A stretch of 6,101 nt of DNA from Ruminococcus sp. (GTDB lineage Bacteria > Bacillota > Clostridia > Oscillospirales > Acutalibacteraceae). This document shows positions 1 through 5,732 of the stretch, piece after piece. The first letter of the stretch is position 1. Each line of letters opens with the position of its first letter. The notes beneath the pieces are model-generated. The model saw nothing but the letters and a program-made list of their open reading frames with translations, ran no database searches and was not told the DNA's origin. A program made the position numbers and the translations under genes. The DNA lies in contig JAFLSL010000072.1 of the NCBI GenBank assembly GCA_022510985.1, positions 1-6,101 on the forward strand, given 5' to 3'.

Positions 1-581
1 TCGGTTGCGGTTGCAACGCCGTTTTCATAACTATAAGCACGGTACTCAAAGAGATTGATATAAACCTCTGCTTTTCCGTCCTCAATATAAGGAACAACAA
101 CAGGACACACAGACGGTCCGAAGGTTGATTTTAAGTCCTCAAATACTCTATAGAAACGAGCATTTTCGTCGCAAACACCGTTAACAAAGAAAATCTTTGC
201 GATGTTCTGCTTTACTGCCGCCTTTACGGCTTTTTCGGTGCCGACGCCTATGCCGTCTTTACCTGAAACTACTACCAAAGCACTGTCAGCAGCACGCATA
301 CCCTCGCTTACTCCGCCTTCAAAATCGAACAGACCGGGAGTATCAATCAGGTTAATTTTAGTATTTTTCCACTCCAGCGGAGCAACCGCCGTCATAAGGG
401 AAACCTGACGCTTAACCTCTTCGGAATCGAAATCTAAAACGGTATTACCGTCGCTTATTTTTCCGAGACGATCGCTCGCCTTTGCGAGATAAAGCATAGA
501 TTCCGCGAGTGAGGTTTTACCGCAGCCGGCGTGACCGGCAAGAGCAATGTTGAGAATGTTTTTAGCGTTATATTGTTTCAA
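1..581 (-). CDS. EF-G-like translational GTPase paralogue (N-terminal part, cut by window edge)
   Basis: This is the first 193 residues of an elongation factor G family protein; the rest lies beyond position 1. The G domain is clear: a P-loop GHAGCGKTS (residues 16-24), a switch I region EEVKRQVSLMT (54-64) and the G3 motif DTPG (80-83). The pattern matches the clostridial EF-G paralogue (EF-G2-like) rather than housekeeping FusA or Tet(M), whose P-loop region is normally AHVDAGKTT or similar. Two key sites are changed. The residue after DTPG is Leu84 instead of the catalytic His, and the expected G4 motif NKxD reads NGVC (134-137). The start is TTG 581. In-frame stop TGA is at 599-597 and no ATG or GTG lies between, and the N-terminus MKQYNAKNI fits the family. 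It has its own promoter and leader, separated from citrate synthase by a terminator. The family assignment is firm, but the cellular role is unknown. Confidence 0.88.
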   Translation of the reverse strand, partial: MKQYNAKNILNIALAGHAGCGKTSLAESMLYLAKASDRLGKISDGNTVLDFDSEEVKRQVSLMTAVAPLEWKNTKINLIDTPGLFDFEGGVSEGMRAADSALVVVSGKDGIGVGTEKAVKAAVKQNIAKIFFVNGVCDENARFYRVFEDLKSTFGPSVCPVVVPYIEDGKAEVYINLFEYRAYSYENGVATAT

Positions 582-591
582 AATAATACAA

Positions 592-597
592 CCCTTT
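592..597 (-). promoter_or_regulatory. Ribosome binding site for the EF-G-like gene
   Basis: AAAGGG on the minus strand lies 10 nt upstream of TTG 581. It is of moderate strength, but it is the only purine-rich site near the only usable start codon, so it supports that start. Confidence 0.55.
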
Positions 598-646
598 CAT
601 TGTGGATTTTAGCAAGTTTGATAAATTGCAAATAATTTACTCTAAA

Positions 647-675
647 AGTATAACATTTTTGTAGAATATGCACAA
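647..675 (-). promoter_or_regulatory. Sigma-A type promoter of the EF-G-like gene
   Basis: On the minus strand a TTGTGC -35 element (675-670) and a TATACT -10 element (652-647) are separated by exactly 17 nt. Transcription would begin near 640, giving a leader of about 60 nt. The promoter lies downstream of the terminator at 701-729, so this gene appears to be a separate transcription unit. Confidence 0.7.
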
Positions 676-700
676 TAGAAAACAAAAAAATTATAAACTA

Positions 701-729
701 AAACCCGCACAAAATAAATGTGCGGGTTT
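701..729 (-). terminator. Rho-independent terminator after citrate synthase
   Basis: A perfect 11-bp stem (701-711 with 719-729, core CCCGCAC/GTGCGGG) closes a 7-nt loop. On the minus strand it is followed by TTTTAGTTTATAATTTTTTT. It lies about 70 nt past the citrate synthase stop codon. The stem also has a T run on the plus strand and could work both ways, but no plus-strand gene is present. Nothing else convincing is seen between 730 and 800. Confidence 0.88.
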
Positions 730-800
730 TGTGCATTATGCTATTTTTACAGTCATTTTTAACAAAAGTTAGCCAAATCCATCTTCAGCTGACTTTAATT

Positions 801-2168
801 TTATCTTTCGTCTAATTTTTTGTACTCCTTATGAGCGGAGATACTCATATACGCAGGACGAATAATCTTGTTACCGTTAATAAGCTCCTCCATACGGTGA
901 GCACTCCAGCCTGCAATTCTTGCAATTGCAAAAAGAGGAGTGTAAAGCTCGGTCGGAAGGTTAAGCATATTGTAGATAAATCCGCTGTAGAAGTCGACAT
1001 TAGCGGAAACGCCCTTGTAGATTTTCTTTTTCTCGCCGATAACCTTGGGTGCAAGACGCTCAACACTTCGGTAGAGGTTATACTCGTCCTCAAGACCCTT
1101 TGCTATTGCAAGCTTTTCGGTAAAACTCTTCAGAATACGTGCACGCGGGTCGGAAATTGAATACACGGCATGGCCCATTCCGTAGATTAAACCGCTGCGG
1201 TCGTATGCCTTTTTATCAAGGATATCTCCGAGATACTTTTCAATCTGCTCGTCATCTGCCCAATCCTGAACGTTGATTTTTAAATCCTCGAACATCTTGC
1301 TTACTCTGACATTTGCACCGCCGTGCTTAGGTCCCTTTAAGGAACAGAGAGCCGCGGAAATAGCGGAGTAGGTATCTGTACCGGATGAGGTTACAACGTG
1401 GGTAGTAAACGAGGAGTTGTTACCGCCGCCGTGCTCTGCGTGGAGTACAAGTGCCATATCCAGCACTCTCGCCTCCAGGTCGGTGTACTTCTGGTCAGGA
1501 CGAAGGAGAGTAAGAACAATCTCCGCGGTTGACTTTTTAGGGTCGGGAACGTGGATATATAAGCTTTGGTTACGGAGATAGTGATTATAAGCCTGATAAC
1601 CGTAAACGGAAAGCAGCGGAAATACGGAAATAAGCTGCATACTCTGGCGAAGAACATTTTCGATAGAAGTATCGTTCGGGTTAGAGTCGTAGCAATAAAG
1701 AGTAAGCACAGAACGTGCGAGGGTATTCATCATATCCGCTGACGGGGCTTTCATAATTACATCACGAACGAAATTCGTTGGCAAAGTGCGATAAGCACCG
1801 AGCATTTCGGTAAACTGAGAAAGCTCGTTTTTGTTAGGCATTTCGCCGAAAAGAAGAAGATAAACAACTTCCTCAAAACCGAAACGACCTTCGCTTGAAA
1901 ATCCCTCTACAACGTCATTTATATTATATCCGCGATAGAAAAGCTGGCCGTCGCATGGCACGGTTTTTCCGTCGACAACTTTATTCTGTACGATTTCGGA
2001 AATATCGGTAAGTCCTGTTCGAACGCCCTTTCCGTCAAGGTCACGAAGTCCTCTTTTTACATCATATTTAGCGTAAAGCTCCTTGTCGATTACCGAGTTG
2101 TTAATAAGCTTTTCGGTCAGCGAGCTTAATTTTCGGTTAGTTTCATAATAGGCTAAATCCTTAGGCAA
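801..2168 (-). CDS. gltA: Citrate synthase
   Basis: This cytoplasmic enzyme condenses oxaloacetate and acetyl-CoA to citrate; in fermentative Clostridia it mainly feeds 2-oxoglutarate and glutamate synthesis. The 455 residues include every site expected from the pig enzyme. HAEHGG (243-248) carries the oxaloacetate-binding His246. GPKHGGAN (279-286) carries catalytic His282, GHAVY (332-336) carries catalytic His333, and DPRA (340-343) gives Arg342. NVDFYSG (390-396) gives catalytic Asp392. Arg417 and Arg437 fit the remaining substrate arginines. GHAV and the HGGGN stretch look more like mitochondrial citrate synthase than E. coli GltA (GHRVYK), which is usual for this longer clostridial type. 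The N-terminal helical extension (1-50) is also typical. The start is TTG 2168, supported by AAGGAAG 9 nt upstream. The gene has its own promoter, a structured leader and a terminator. A 2-methylcitrate synthase activity cannot be excluded from sequence alone. Confidence 0.95.
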   Translation of the reverse strand: MPKDLAYYETNRKLSSLTEKLINNSVIDKELYAKYDVKRGLRDLDGKGVRTGLTDISEIVQNKVVDGKTVPCDGQLFYRGYNINDVVEGFSSEGRFGFEEVVYLLLFGEMPNKNELSQFTEMLGAYRTLPTNFVRDVIMKAPSADMMNTLARSVLTLYCYDSNPNDTSIENVLRQSMQLISVFPLLSVYGYQAYNHYLRNQSLYIHVPDPKKSTAEIVLTLLRPDQKYTDLEARVLDMALVLHAEHGGGNNSSFTTHVVTSSGTDTYSAISAALCSLKGPKHGGANVRVSKMFEDLKINVQDWADDEQIEKYLGDILDKKAYDRSGLIYGMGHAVYSISDPRARILKSFTEKLAIAKGLEDEYNLYRSVERLAPKVIGEKKKIYKGVSANVDFYSGFIYNMLNLPTELYTPLFAIARIAGWSAHRMEELINGNKIIRPAYMSISAHKEYKKLDER

Positions 2169-2177
2169 TATAAATCA

Positions 2178-2184
2178 CTTCCTT
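2178..2184 (-). promoter_or_regulatory. Ribosome binding site deciding the TTG start of citrate synthase
   Basis: AAGGAAG lies 9 nt upstream of TTG 2168 on the minus strand. It fixes the non-ATG start and the N-terminus MPKDLAYYE. Confidence 0.75.
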
Positions 2185-2209
2185 CAGTTTTATTGCACAA
2201 AGTAAACGC

Positions 2210-2238
2210 AAATGGGGACGGTGCACCCATCCCCATTT
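2210..2238 (-). promoter_or_regulatory. GC-rich dyad in the citrate synthase leader
   Basis: A perfect 9-bp stem (2210-2218 AAATGGGGA with 2230-2238 TCCCCATTT) encloses an 11-nt loop that contains the self-complementary octamer GGTGCACC (2220-2227). It lies inside the predicted 5' leader, about 40 nt before the start codon. The minus-strand sequence after it (TTTGCGTTTAC) is not a strong T tract, so it looks more like a leader stem-loop, or a copy of a dispersed palindromic repeat, than a normal terminator. Confidence 0.6.
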
Positions 2239-2282
2239 TATTAAACCAAATAAACTTTTCTATGTTTTAATTATCAGATAAT

Positions 2283-2309
2283 AAACATAACCTCGTTTTT
2301 CTTATGTTT
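2283..2309 (-). promoter_or_regulatory. AT-rich inverted repeat in the citrate synthase leader
   Basis: The perfect 8-bp arms AAACATAA (2283-2290) and TTATGTTT (2302-2309) are 11 nt apart and lie in the predicted leader about 30-55 nt after the transcription start. A second short dyad, ATTATC-A-GATAAT, lies next to it at 2270-2282. Both could be weak RNA stems or protein-binding sites; AT-rich dyads also arise by chance. Confidence 0.35.
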
Positions 2310-2328
2310 GGATATTTGTGCGTAAATT

Positions 2329-2357
2329 TCTATGTTGGAAATATATTATAACATAGA
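2329..2357 (-). promoter_or_regulatory. Candidate operator dyad over the citrate synthase -10 and start site
   Basis: The perfect inverted repeat TCTATGTT (2329-2336) and AACATAGA (2350-2357) has a 13-nt spacer and half-site centres 21 bp apart, close to two helical turns. It covers the -10 element and the predicted transcription start. The same half-site TCTATGTT recurs at 2259-2266. The layout suits a repressor dimer, but no regulator can be named from the sequence. Confidence 0.45.
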
Positions 2358-2373
2358 TTGTGGTAAAAAGCAA
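2345..2373 (-). promoter_or_regulatory. Sigma-A type promoter of citrate synthase
   Basis: A TTGCTT -35 element (2373-2368), a 17-nt spacer and a perfect TATAAT -10 element (2350-2345) are preceded by TGT, giving an extended -10 TGnTATAAT. Transcription should begin near 2338, so the leader is about 170 nt. The -35 element begins one base after the amylase stop codon. Confidence 0.8.
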
Positions 2374-2374
2374 A

Positions 2375-4606
2375 TTATTTTAAGTAGGTTCCGTTTGTTC
2401 CGATTTTACCACTGATTCCTGTGAATCCGCTTGCACAGCATACATAAACTCTCATATTACCTTTTCCGATATTTCCTACGGTAAGTGTACCGTTAGAAAC
2501 GTTCTGAACATCGCCTGTTACGGCATCAACATAACGTCCGTTAGGAAGGTTGTTAAAGGTTGCTCCGCCGCTGATTGAAACGCATGCGAGAGAGTCAACA
2601 CCGTTTGCTGTGTAACGGCGAACGAATGCCATACCACCGTTTTCTACAGTAGAATACTGTCCCTTCTGGAGAGCAGGAATTGCTCTTCTGATACGGTTAA
2701 GCTGACTTAAATGAACAGCAAGAGGCTTGCTTAAGGTAGATGCTACTGTACCGCTTGCACTATATACACCAAAGTCAGAAGCTGACACATTACCTTCAAT
2801 ATGGTCACCGAAATAAGCACGTCCTGTAGTTGAAAGCGGAGCATTCGGTCCAACGTCTATATTCTGACCTTTCTGGAACTCAATCTCAGAACCGTAGTAA
2901 ACACACGGAATACCGCGGAAAGTAAACATTAAGTCCATATTCTCAGCCCATGCATCTGCACCGCCAACATAACGAGTTTTCTGACAGAAGTCTGGAGCGT
3001 AGTCGTGAGAATCAACGTAAACAACGTTCCATGTAGAATCGTTAAAGTATGAATCCTCTTCTTTAGCCTTCTGATAAGCATTGTTTGCGTTTTCAAATGC
3101 CCAATGCATTCTGAAGTCGATTACACCTGTGCCGTTTGACTTGCTATAGTCAGGCGTATGATATGTTGTGCCGTTCAATACAGCATTTGTGCTCTTATTA
3201 TTTGTATCACGTGAACTGTATTTTTGGAAATGTGCAATAGAATTCTCGTAGTTTGCATTTTGGTCGGTAGTGCTCCAGTTATTAGTCCAAGGAGAGTCGG
3301 TTTCCTTCCAAGTGTAGAAGAAAGGAGAATTGGAAGCTCCGCCCTCATTTACTATATCGTGAGTTCTTGCACAAACCTCACCGAATATAAAGAAATTCTT
3401 AACGGAATTAAATACAGGGAAATATGCACTGTTGAGAGTCCAACGGTTAAGATGCTTTTCCGTATCAAGACGGAATGCGTCAATACCCATATCAACATAG
3501 TCCATATATGTATCTGTAAGATACTTTACAACTGCGGGATTTTCTGTATTAACGTCAACACAGTCACCGTCTATCTGTCCTGTCTGCTCGGTATATGAAC
3601 CCCAGGATAAATCCTTACCATGATGATAGTAATTATTTACATCATGGTTTTTACCATCAGTATTTTTAAGAATTGAAAGTCTTGCCTGGAACTGAGAGTC
3701 GGGGTCGAGGCTGGCATAATTAGGATATGACTTTGTAAATTCAGAACCCTGAACAGGAACCATACAATCTACTGATGAAAGATCCTGTATGGATTTATAC
3801 TCCTTGGTAAAGAGCTGTCCAAGATAAGTTTCTCCAAAGTTACCTGTGTGATTCCATACAACGTCCTGAATAATCTTTATGCCCTTATCGTGAGCAGCAT
3901 CGATTAAATCTTGTAACGTAGCTCCGTTGCTTTCATAACGCGGGTCAACCTTAGCAAAATCAAAAGCATGGTAGCCGTGGTAGTCGTAACCCGAAGCGTT
4001 CTCTACAACAGGGGTAATCCAGATTGCGGAGAAACCGAGAGCCTTGATATAATCAAGCTTATTGATAAGGCCCTTGAAGTCACCTCTCCACGCAGGGTCA
4101 GAGTCAGGGTTATTTGCCTTCTTGTCGTCCCAGCAGTGAACGTTATTGCCCTTATCGCCGTCGTAGAAACGGGTTGTGATTACAAAGTAGATACTGTCCT
4201 CACGCATATCGGTACGGTCAAAGCTACCGCCCTGTGCAGGATCCTTTGAGTACCAGCGTCTGTTCTTATACCACCACTCACCTGTTTCACGAGTAAGCTC
4301 GTCTGACTGAACTCCGTTTGCAACAAAGAGCATATTTATCTTTGTTTTGTCTGAGAAAGAGTAACGATACCAGTTAGAGCCCTCACTCGTCATACTTACG
4401 CCGGGGTAAGAGGTCTCTATGTTTGTCGGCAAGCTGTTCCAATAATAAATAGTAGGTACTGCATTCTCGCAGTAGTAATGAACCGTTATGCCTGCCGCGG
4501 ACGAATCCGTTTTCTTCACTGTAGCAGCAGATGTGGAAATAATTGCAACGCTTGCAACTATTACAACAACCAATAAAGCCGCTATAATTTTCTTAACACG
4601 TTTCAT
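2375..4606 (-). CDS. Secreted GH13 alpha-amylase family enzyme with CBM26-like starch-binding module
   Basis: This 743-residue enzyme should hydrolyse alpha-1,4-glucan bonds of starch outside the cell. Residues 1-28 form a classical signal peptide (MKRVKK, hydrophobic core, STSAA cleavage region). Residues 39-118 look like a CBM26-type starch-binding module, with aromatic residues YYW (54-56), WYRYSF (79-84) and WW/RRW near the end. The GH13 barrel begins near 138. Region I is DVVWNH (248-253). Region II is DAFRLDTEKH (376-385) with nucleophile Asp381. Region III is FGEV (408-411) with acid/base Glu410, and region IV is VDSHD (531-535) with the transition-state Asp535. A C-terminal beta domain follows (about 650-743). 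There is no LPXTG motif, dockerin, S-layer repeat or lipobox, so the protein is probably released free. ATG 4606 is preferred over ATG 4639 because of a near-perfect ribosome binding site. Exact product specificity (maltose-forming, pullulan-active and so on) cannot be read from the sequence. Confidence 0.93.
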   Translation of the reverse strand: MKRVKKIIAALLVVVIVASVAIISTSAATVKKTDSSAAGITVHYYCENAVPTIYYWNSLPTNIETSYPGVSMTSEGSNWYRYSFSDKTKINMLFVANGVQSDELTRETGEWWYKNRRWYSKDPAQGGSFDRTDMREDSIYFVITTRFYDGDKGNNVHCWDDKKANNPDSDPAWRGDFKGLINKLDYIKALGFSAIWITPVVENASGYDYHGYHAFDFAKVDPRYESNGATLQDLIDAAHDKGIKIIQDVVWNHTGNFGETYLGQLFTKEYKSIQDLSSVDCMVPVQGSEFTKSYPNYASLDPDSQFQARLSILKNTDGKNHDVNNYYHHGKDLSWGSYTEQTGQIDGDCVDVNTENPAVVKYLTDTYMDYVDMGIDAFRLDTEKHLNRWTLNSAYFPVFNSVKNFFIFGEVCARTHDIVNEGGASNSPFFYTWKETDSPWTNNWSTTDQNANYENSIAHFQKYSSRDTNNKSTNAVLNGTTYHTPDYSKSNGTGVIDFRMHWAFENANNAYQKAKEEDSYFNDSTWNVVYVDSHDYAPDFCQKTRYVGGADAWAENMDLMFTFRGIPCVYYGSEIEFQKGQNIDVGPNAPLSTTGRAYFGDHIEGNVSASDFGVYSASGTVASTLSKPLAVHLSQLNRIRRAIPALQKGQYSTVENGGMAFVRRYTANGVDSLACVSISGGATFNNLPNGRYVDAVTGDVQNVSNGTLTVGNIGKGNMRVYVCCASGFTGISGKIGTNGTYLK

Positions 4607-4612
4607 TTCAAT

Positions 4613-4619
4613 CCTCCTT
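4613..4619 (-). promoter_or_regulatory. Strong ribosome binding site deciding the amylase start
   Basis: AAGGAGG lies 6 nt before ATG 4606. The in-frame ATG at 4639 would place this site inside the coding region, has no ribosome binding site of its own and would lie at or before the likely transcription start. Confidence 0.9.
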
Positions 4620-4644
4620 AATAAAGTATGCCTAATCATAATAG

Positions 4645-4650
4645 ATTATA
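4645..4650 (-). promoter_or_regulatory. Candidate -10 element of the amylase promoter
   Basis: A perfect TATAAT is present on the minus strand, giving a predicted start near 4638 and a leader of about 30 nt. No TTGACA-like -35 element is found at 16-19 nt spacing; the position is occupied by AT-rich sequence in one arm of the dyad at 4659-4699. This could mean that the promoter depends on an activator, but single TATAAT matches are common in AT-rich DNA. Confidence 0.4.
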
Positions 4651-4658
4651 ATATAAAA

Positions 4659-4699
4659 CGGACACTTTAATTTTCCATAAAAGAAAATTAAAGTGTTCG
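4659..4699 (-). terminator. Long inverted repeat, probable terminator of the HAD phosphatase operon
   Basis: The arms 4659-4675 and 4683-4699 pair over 17 bp with a single G-T wobble and a 7-nt loop. On the minus strand it lies 32 nt after the HAD stop codon and is followed by CCGTTTTATATT, a short T-rich tail. The stem is AT-rich apart from its base. Its plus-strand tail is weak and there is no plus-strand gene. It also overlaps the -35 region of the amylase, so a role as an operator is an alternative or an addition. Confidence 0.6.
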
Positions 4700-4731
4700 A
4701 TATGTAGAATTTATCGTTAAAAAACTGTGCA

Positions 4732-5538
4732 TTATGATAACAATATTTTTAATGCCTTTGCAATACCGTCATTGTCGCAATTGTCGGTAACCATATTTGC
4801 CCTTGATTTCACTTCGGCATCGGCGTTTCCCATAGCAACACCCATTCCTGCCATCTCTATCATAGAAACATCGTTAAAATTATCCCCGAACGCTATAGTT
4901 TCGCTAAGCGATATTCCCAAATCATCGGCAATAATTTTAAGTCCGATGCCCTTGTTTACGGCTTTCGGCATAACCTCGAGATACCAATCAGCCGAAAAGT
5001 AAATATCGAGTTCATCAGAAAAATTTTTCTGAAGTATTTTATCAAGCTTTTTAAGCTTTTCGTTCTCGTCAACGATTACAATTTTATGCAAATCAAAGTC
5101 GACAAATTTCGCAATATCGTCAACCTTTTCGGGTATTATTCCGCTGTTTGACTTTTGGGGCATATCGGAAAACGGGTTCTCTTTTCTGTCGGCATACATC
5201 TTTCCGTCCTTGTGAACGACCACCATTGCACTGGTCGGGCGGATAATGCTGTAGACAGGCTCGATAAAATTTTTGTCGAGATAGGTTTTTGAAATCGCCT
5301 CGCCCTTTGAATTATAAATCGCTCCGCCGTTAAAGCTCATTCGGTATCCGCCGTAGCTGTCAATCTCAAGCTCTTTAAAAAATGGCATTACGCCGTTTGG
5401 AAATCTCCCCGAGGCAATCGCCAGCTTTATCCCCTGCTTTTGTGCGTCTATCAATGCTTTTTTCGTTTTATCGGTTATAACCTTTTTTCGATTTAAAAGG
5501 GTATCATCTATATCAACTGCTATAAGTTTGTATTTCAT
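4732..5538 (-). CDS. Cof-type HAD-IIB family phosphatase
   Basis: This 268-residue cytoplasmic protein is a magnesium-dependent phosphatase of the haloacid dehalogenase superfamily, Cof/YbjI type; such enzymes dephosphorylate sugar phosphates, flavin or pyridoxal phosphates and similar metabolites. Motif I is DIDDT (9-13), with nucleophile Asp9 and acid/base Asp11. Motif II is ASGR (42-45) with Ser43. Motif III is Lys196 in NKG, and motif IV is GDNFND (218-223). The alpha/beta cap (about 80-190) lies between motifs II and III, as in subclass IIB, and the length is normal. ATG 5538 is preferred to the in-frame TTG 5550, because GGGAG sits 5 nt before the ATG. It begins 2 nt after the XRE regulator stop, so the two are probably co-translated. 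The substrate cannot be predicted. Confidence 0.92.
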   Translation of the reverse strand: MKYKLIAVDIDDTLLNRKKVITDKTKKALIDAQKQGIKLAIASGRFPNGVMPFFKELEIDSYGGYRMSFNGGAIYNSKGEAISKTYLDKNFIEPVYSIIRPTSAMVVVHKDGKMYADRKENPFSDMPQKSNSGIIPEKVDDIAKFVDFDLHKIVIVDENEKLKKLDKILQKNFSDELDIYFSADWYLEVMPKAVNKGIGLKIIADDLGISLSETIAFGDNFNDVSMIEMAGMGVAMGNADAEVKSRANMVTDNCDNDGIAKALKILLS

Positions 5539-5540
5539 TT

Positions 5541-5732
5541 TTACTCCCAAAAAAGCTCGTCAAGTGTTTTTCCGAGCACACGACAGATTGAAACGCAAAG
5601 CTTTATTGTCGGATTATAGTCGCCCTTTTCTATGGCGTTGATAGTCTGTCTTGATACGCCCACCTCGTCGGCGAGGCGTTGCTGGGACATATCAAGTGCC
5701 GCCCTTGCACTTTTTAACCTTAGATTTTTCAT
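5541..5732 (-). CDS. Small XRE-family transcriptional regulator
   Basis: This 63-residue protein is almost entirely one lambda-repressor-like helix-turn-helix domain (Cro/C1 type). The second helix is near QQRLADEV (17-24), the turn GVS (25-27), and the recognition helix SRQTINAIE (27-35), followed by KGDYNPTIKL (36-45) and a hydrophobic C-terminal helix ending in LDELFWE. This is the compact YozG-like form that lacks any ligand or partner domain. Its ATG overlaps the stop codon of the upstream membrane protein gene as ATGA (5729-5732), and it runs to within 2 nt of the HAD phosphatase. No good ribosome binding site is seen, so translation probably depends on coupling. Small regulators of this form are often co-transcribed with a small membrane protein in Firmicutes; autoregulation of this operon is the simplest guess, but its promoter lies outside the window. 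Confidence 0.93.
   Translation of the reverse strand: MKNLRLKSARAALDMSQQRLADEVGVSRQTINAIEKGDYNPTIKLCVSICRVLGKTLDELFWE
5544..5548 (-). promoter_or_regulatory. Ribosome binding site of the HAD phosphatase, inside the XRE gene end
   Basis: GGGAG lies 5 nt before ATG 5538 and is made from the last two sense codons (TGG GAG) of the upstream regulator gene. This supports translational coupling and argues against the TTG start at 5550. Confidence 0.65.

Noticed and set aside
202..408. Open frame on the plus strand (68 codons)
   Set aside because: It is antisense to the EF-G-like G domain, whose conserved motifs establish the minus frame. It has no ribosome binding site and shows no recognisable domain.
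1..581. Tetracycline-resistance ribosomal protection protein (TetM/TetO type)
   Set aside because: The P-loop GHAGCGKTS and the switch I sequence EEVKRQVSL differ from the Tet proteins and fit the EF-G paralogue group.
568..600. Ten-codon frame ATG 600 to TAA 568 overlapping the EF-G-like start, as a possible leader peptide
   Set aside because: It has no ribosome binding site of its own, it contains the AAAGGG of the next gene, and its composition does not suggest an attenuator peptide.
730..740. Shared 11-mer TGTGCATTATG at 730-740 and 4726-4736
   Set aside because: A few identical 11-mers are expected by chance in about 6 kb, and the flanks do not match.
768..793. Imperfect hairpin just after the citrate synthase stop codon
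   Set aside because: The stem is only 7 bp with a mismatch and has no T tract; the strong terminator at 701-729 explains the region.
831..1160. Open frames on both strands inside citrate synthase (831-1160 plus; 845-1093 and 1391-1657 minus)
   Set aside because: Citrate synthase is complete with all active-site residues, so these are by-products of its codon use. None has domain-like sequence.
3224..4249. Plus-strand open frames inside the amylase (3224-3598 and 3968-4249)
   Set aside because: They are antisense to conserved GH13 regions, with Val/Cys-rich sequence typical of shadow frames and no start signals.
4607..4639. Upstream ATG 4639 as the amylase start
   Set aside because: It has no ribosome binding site, and would bury the AAGGAGG and place 11 residues before a well-formed signal peptide.
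4488..5002. Plus-strand open frames 4488-4670 and 4727-5002
   Set aside because: They are antisense to the amylase signal peptide region and the HAD motif IV region, and the apparent hydrophobicity reflects the opposite strand.
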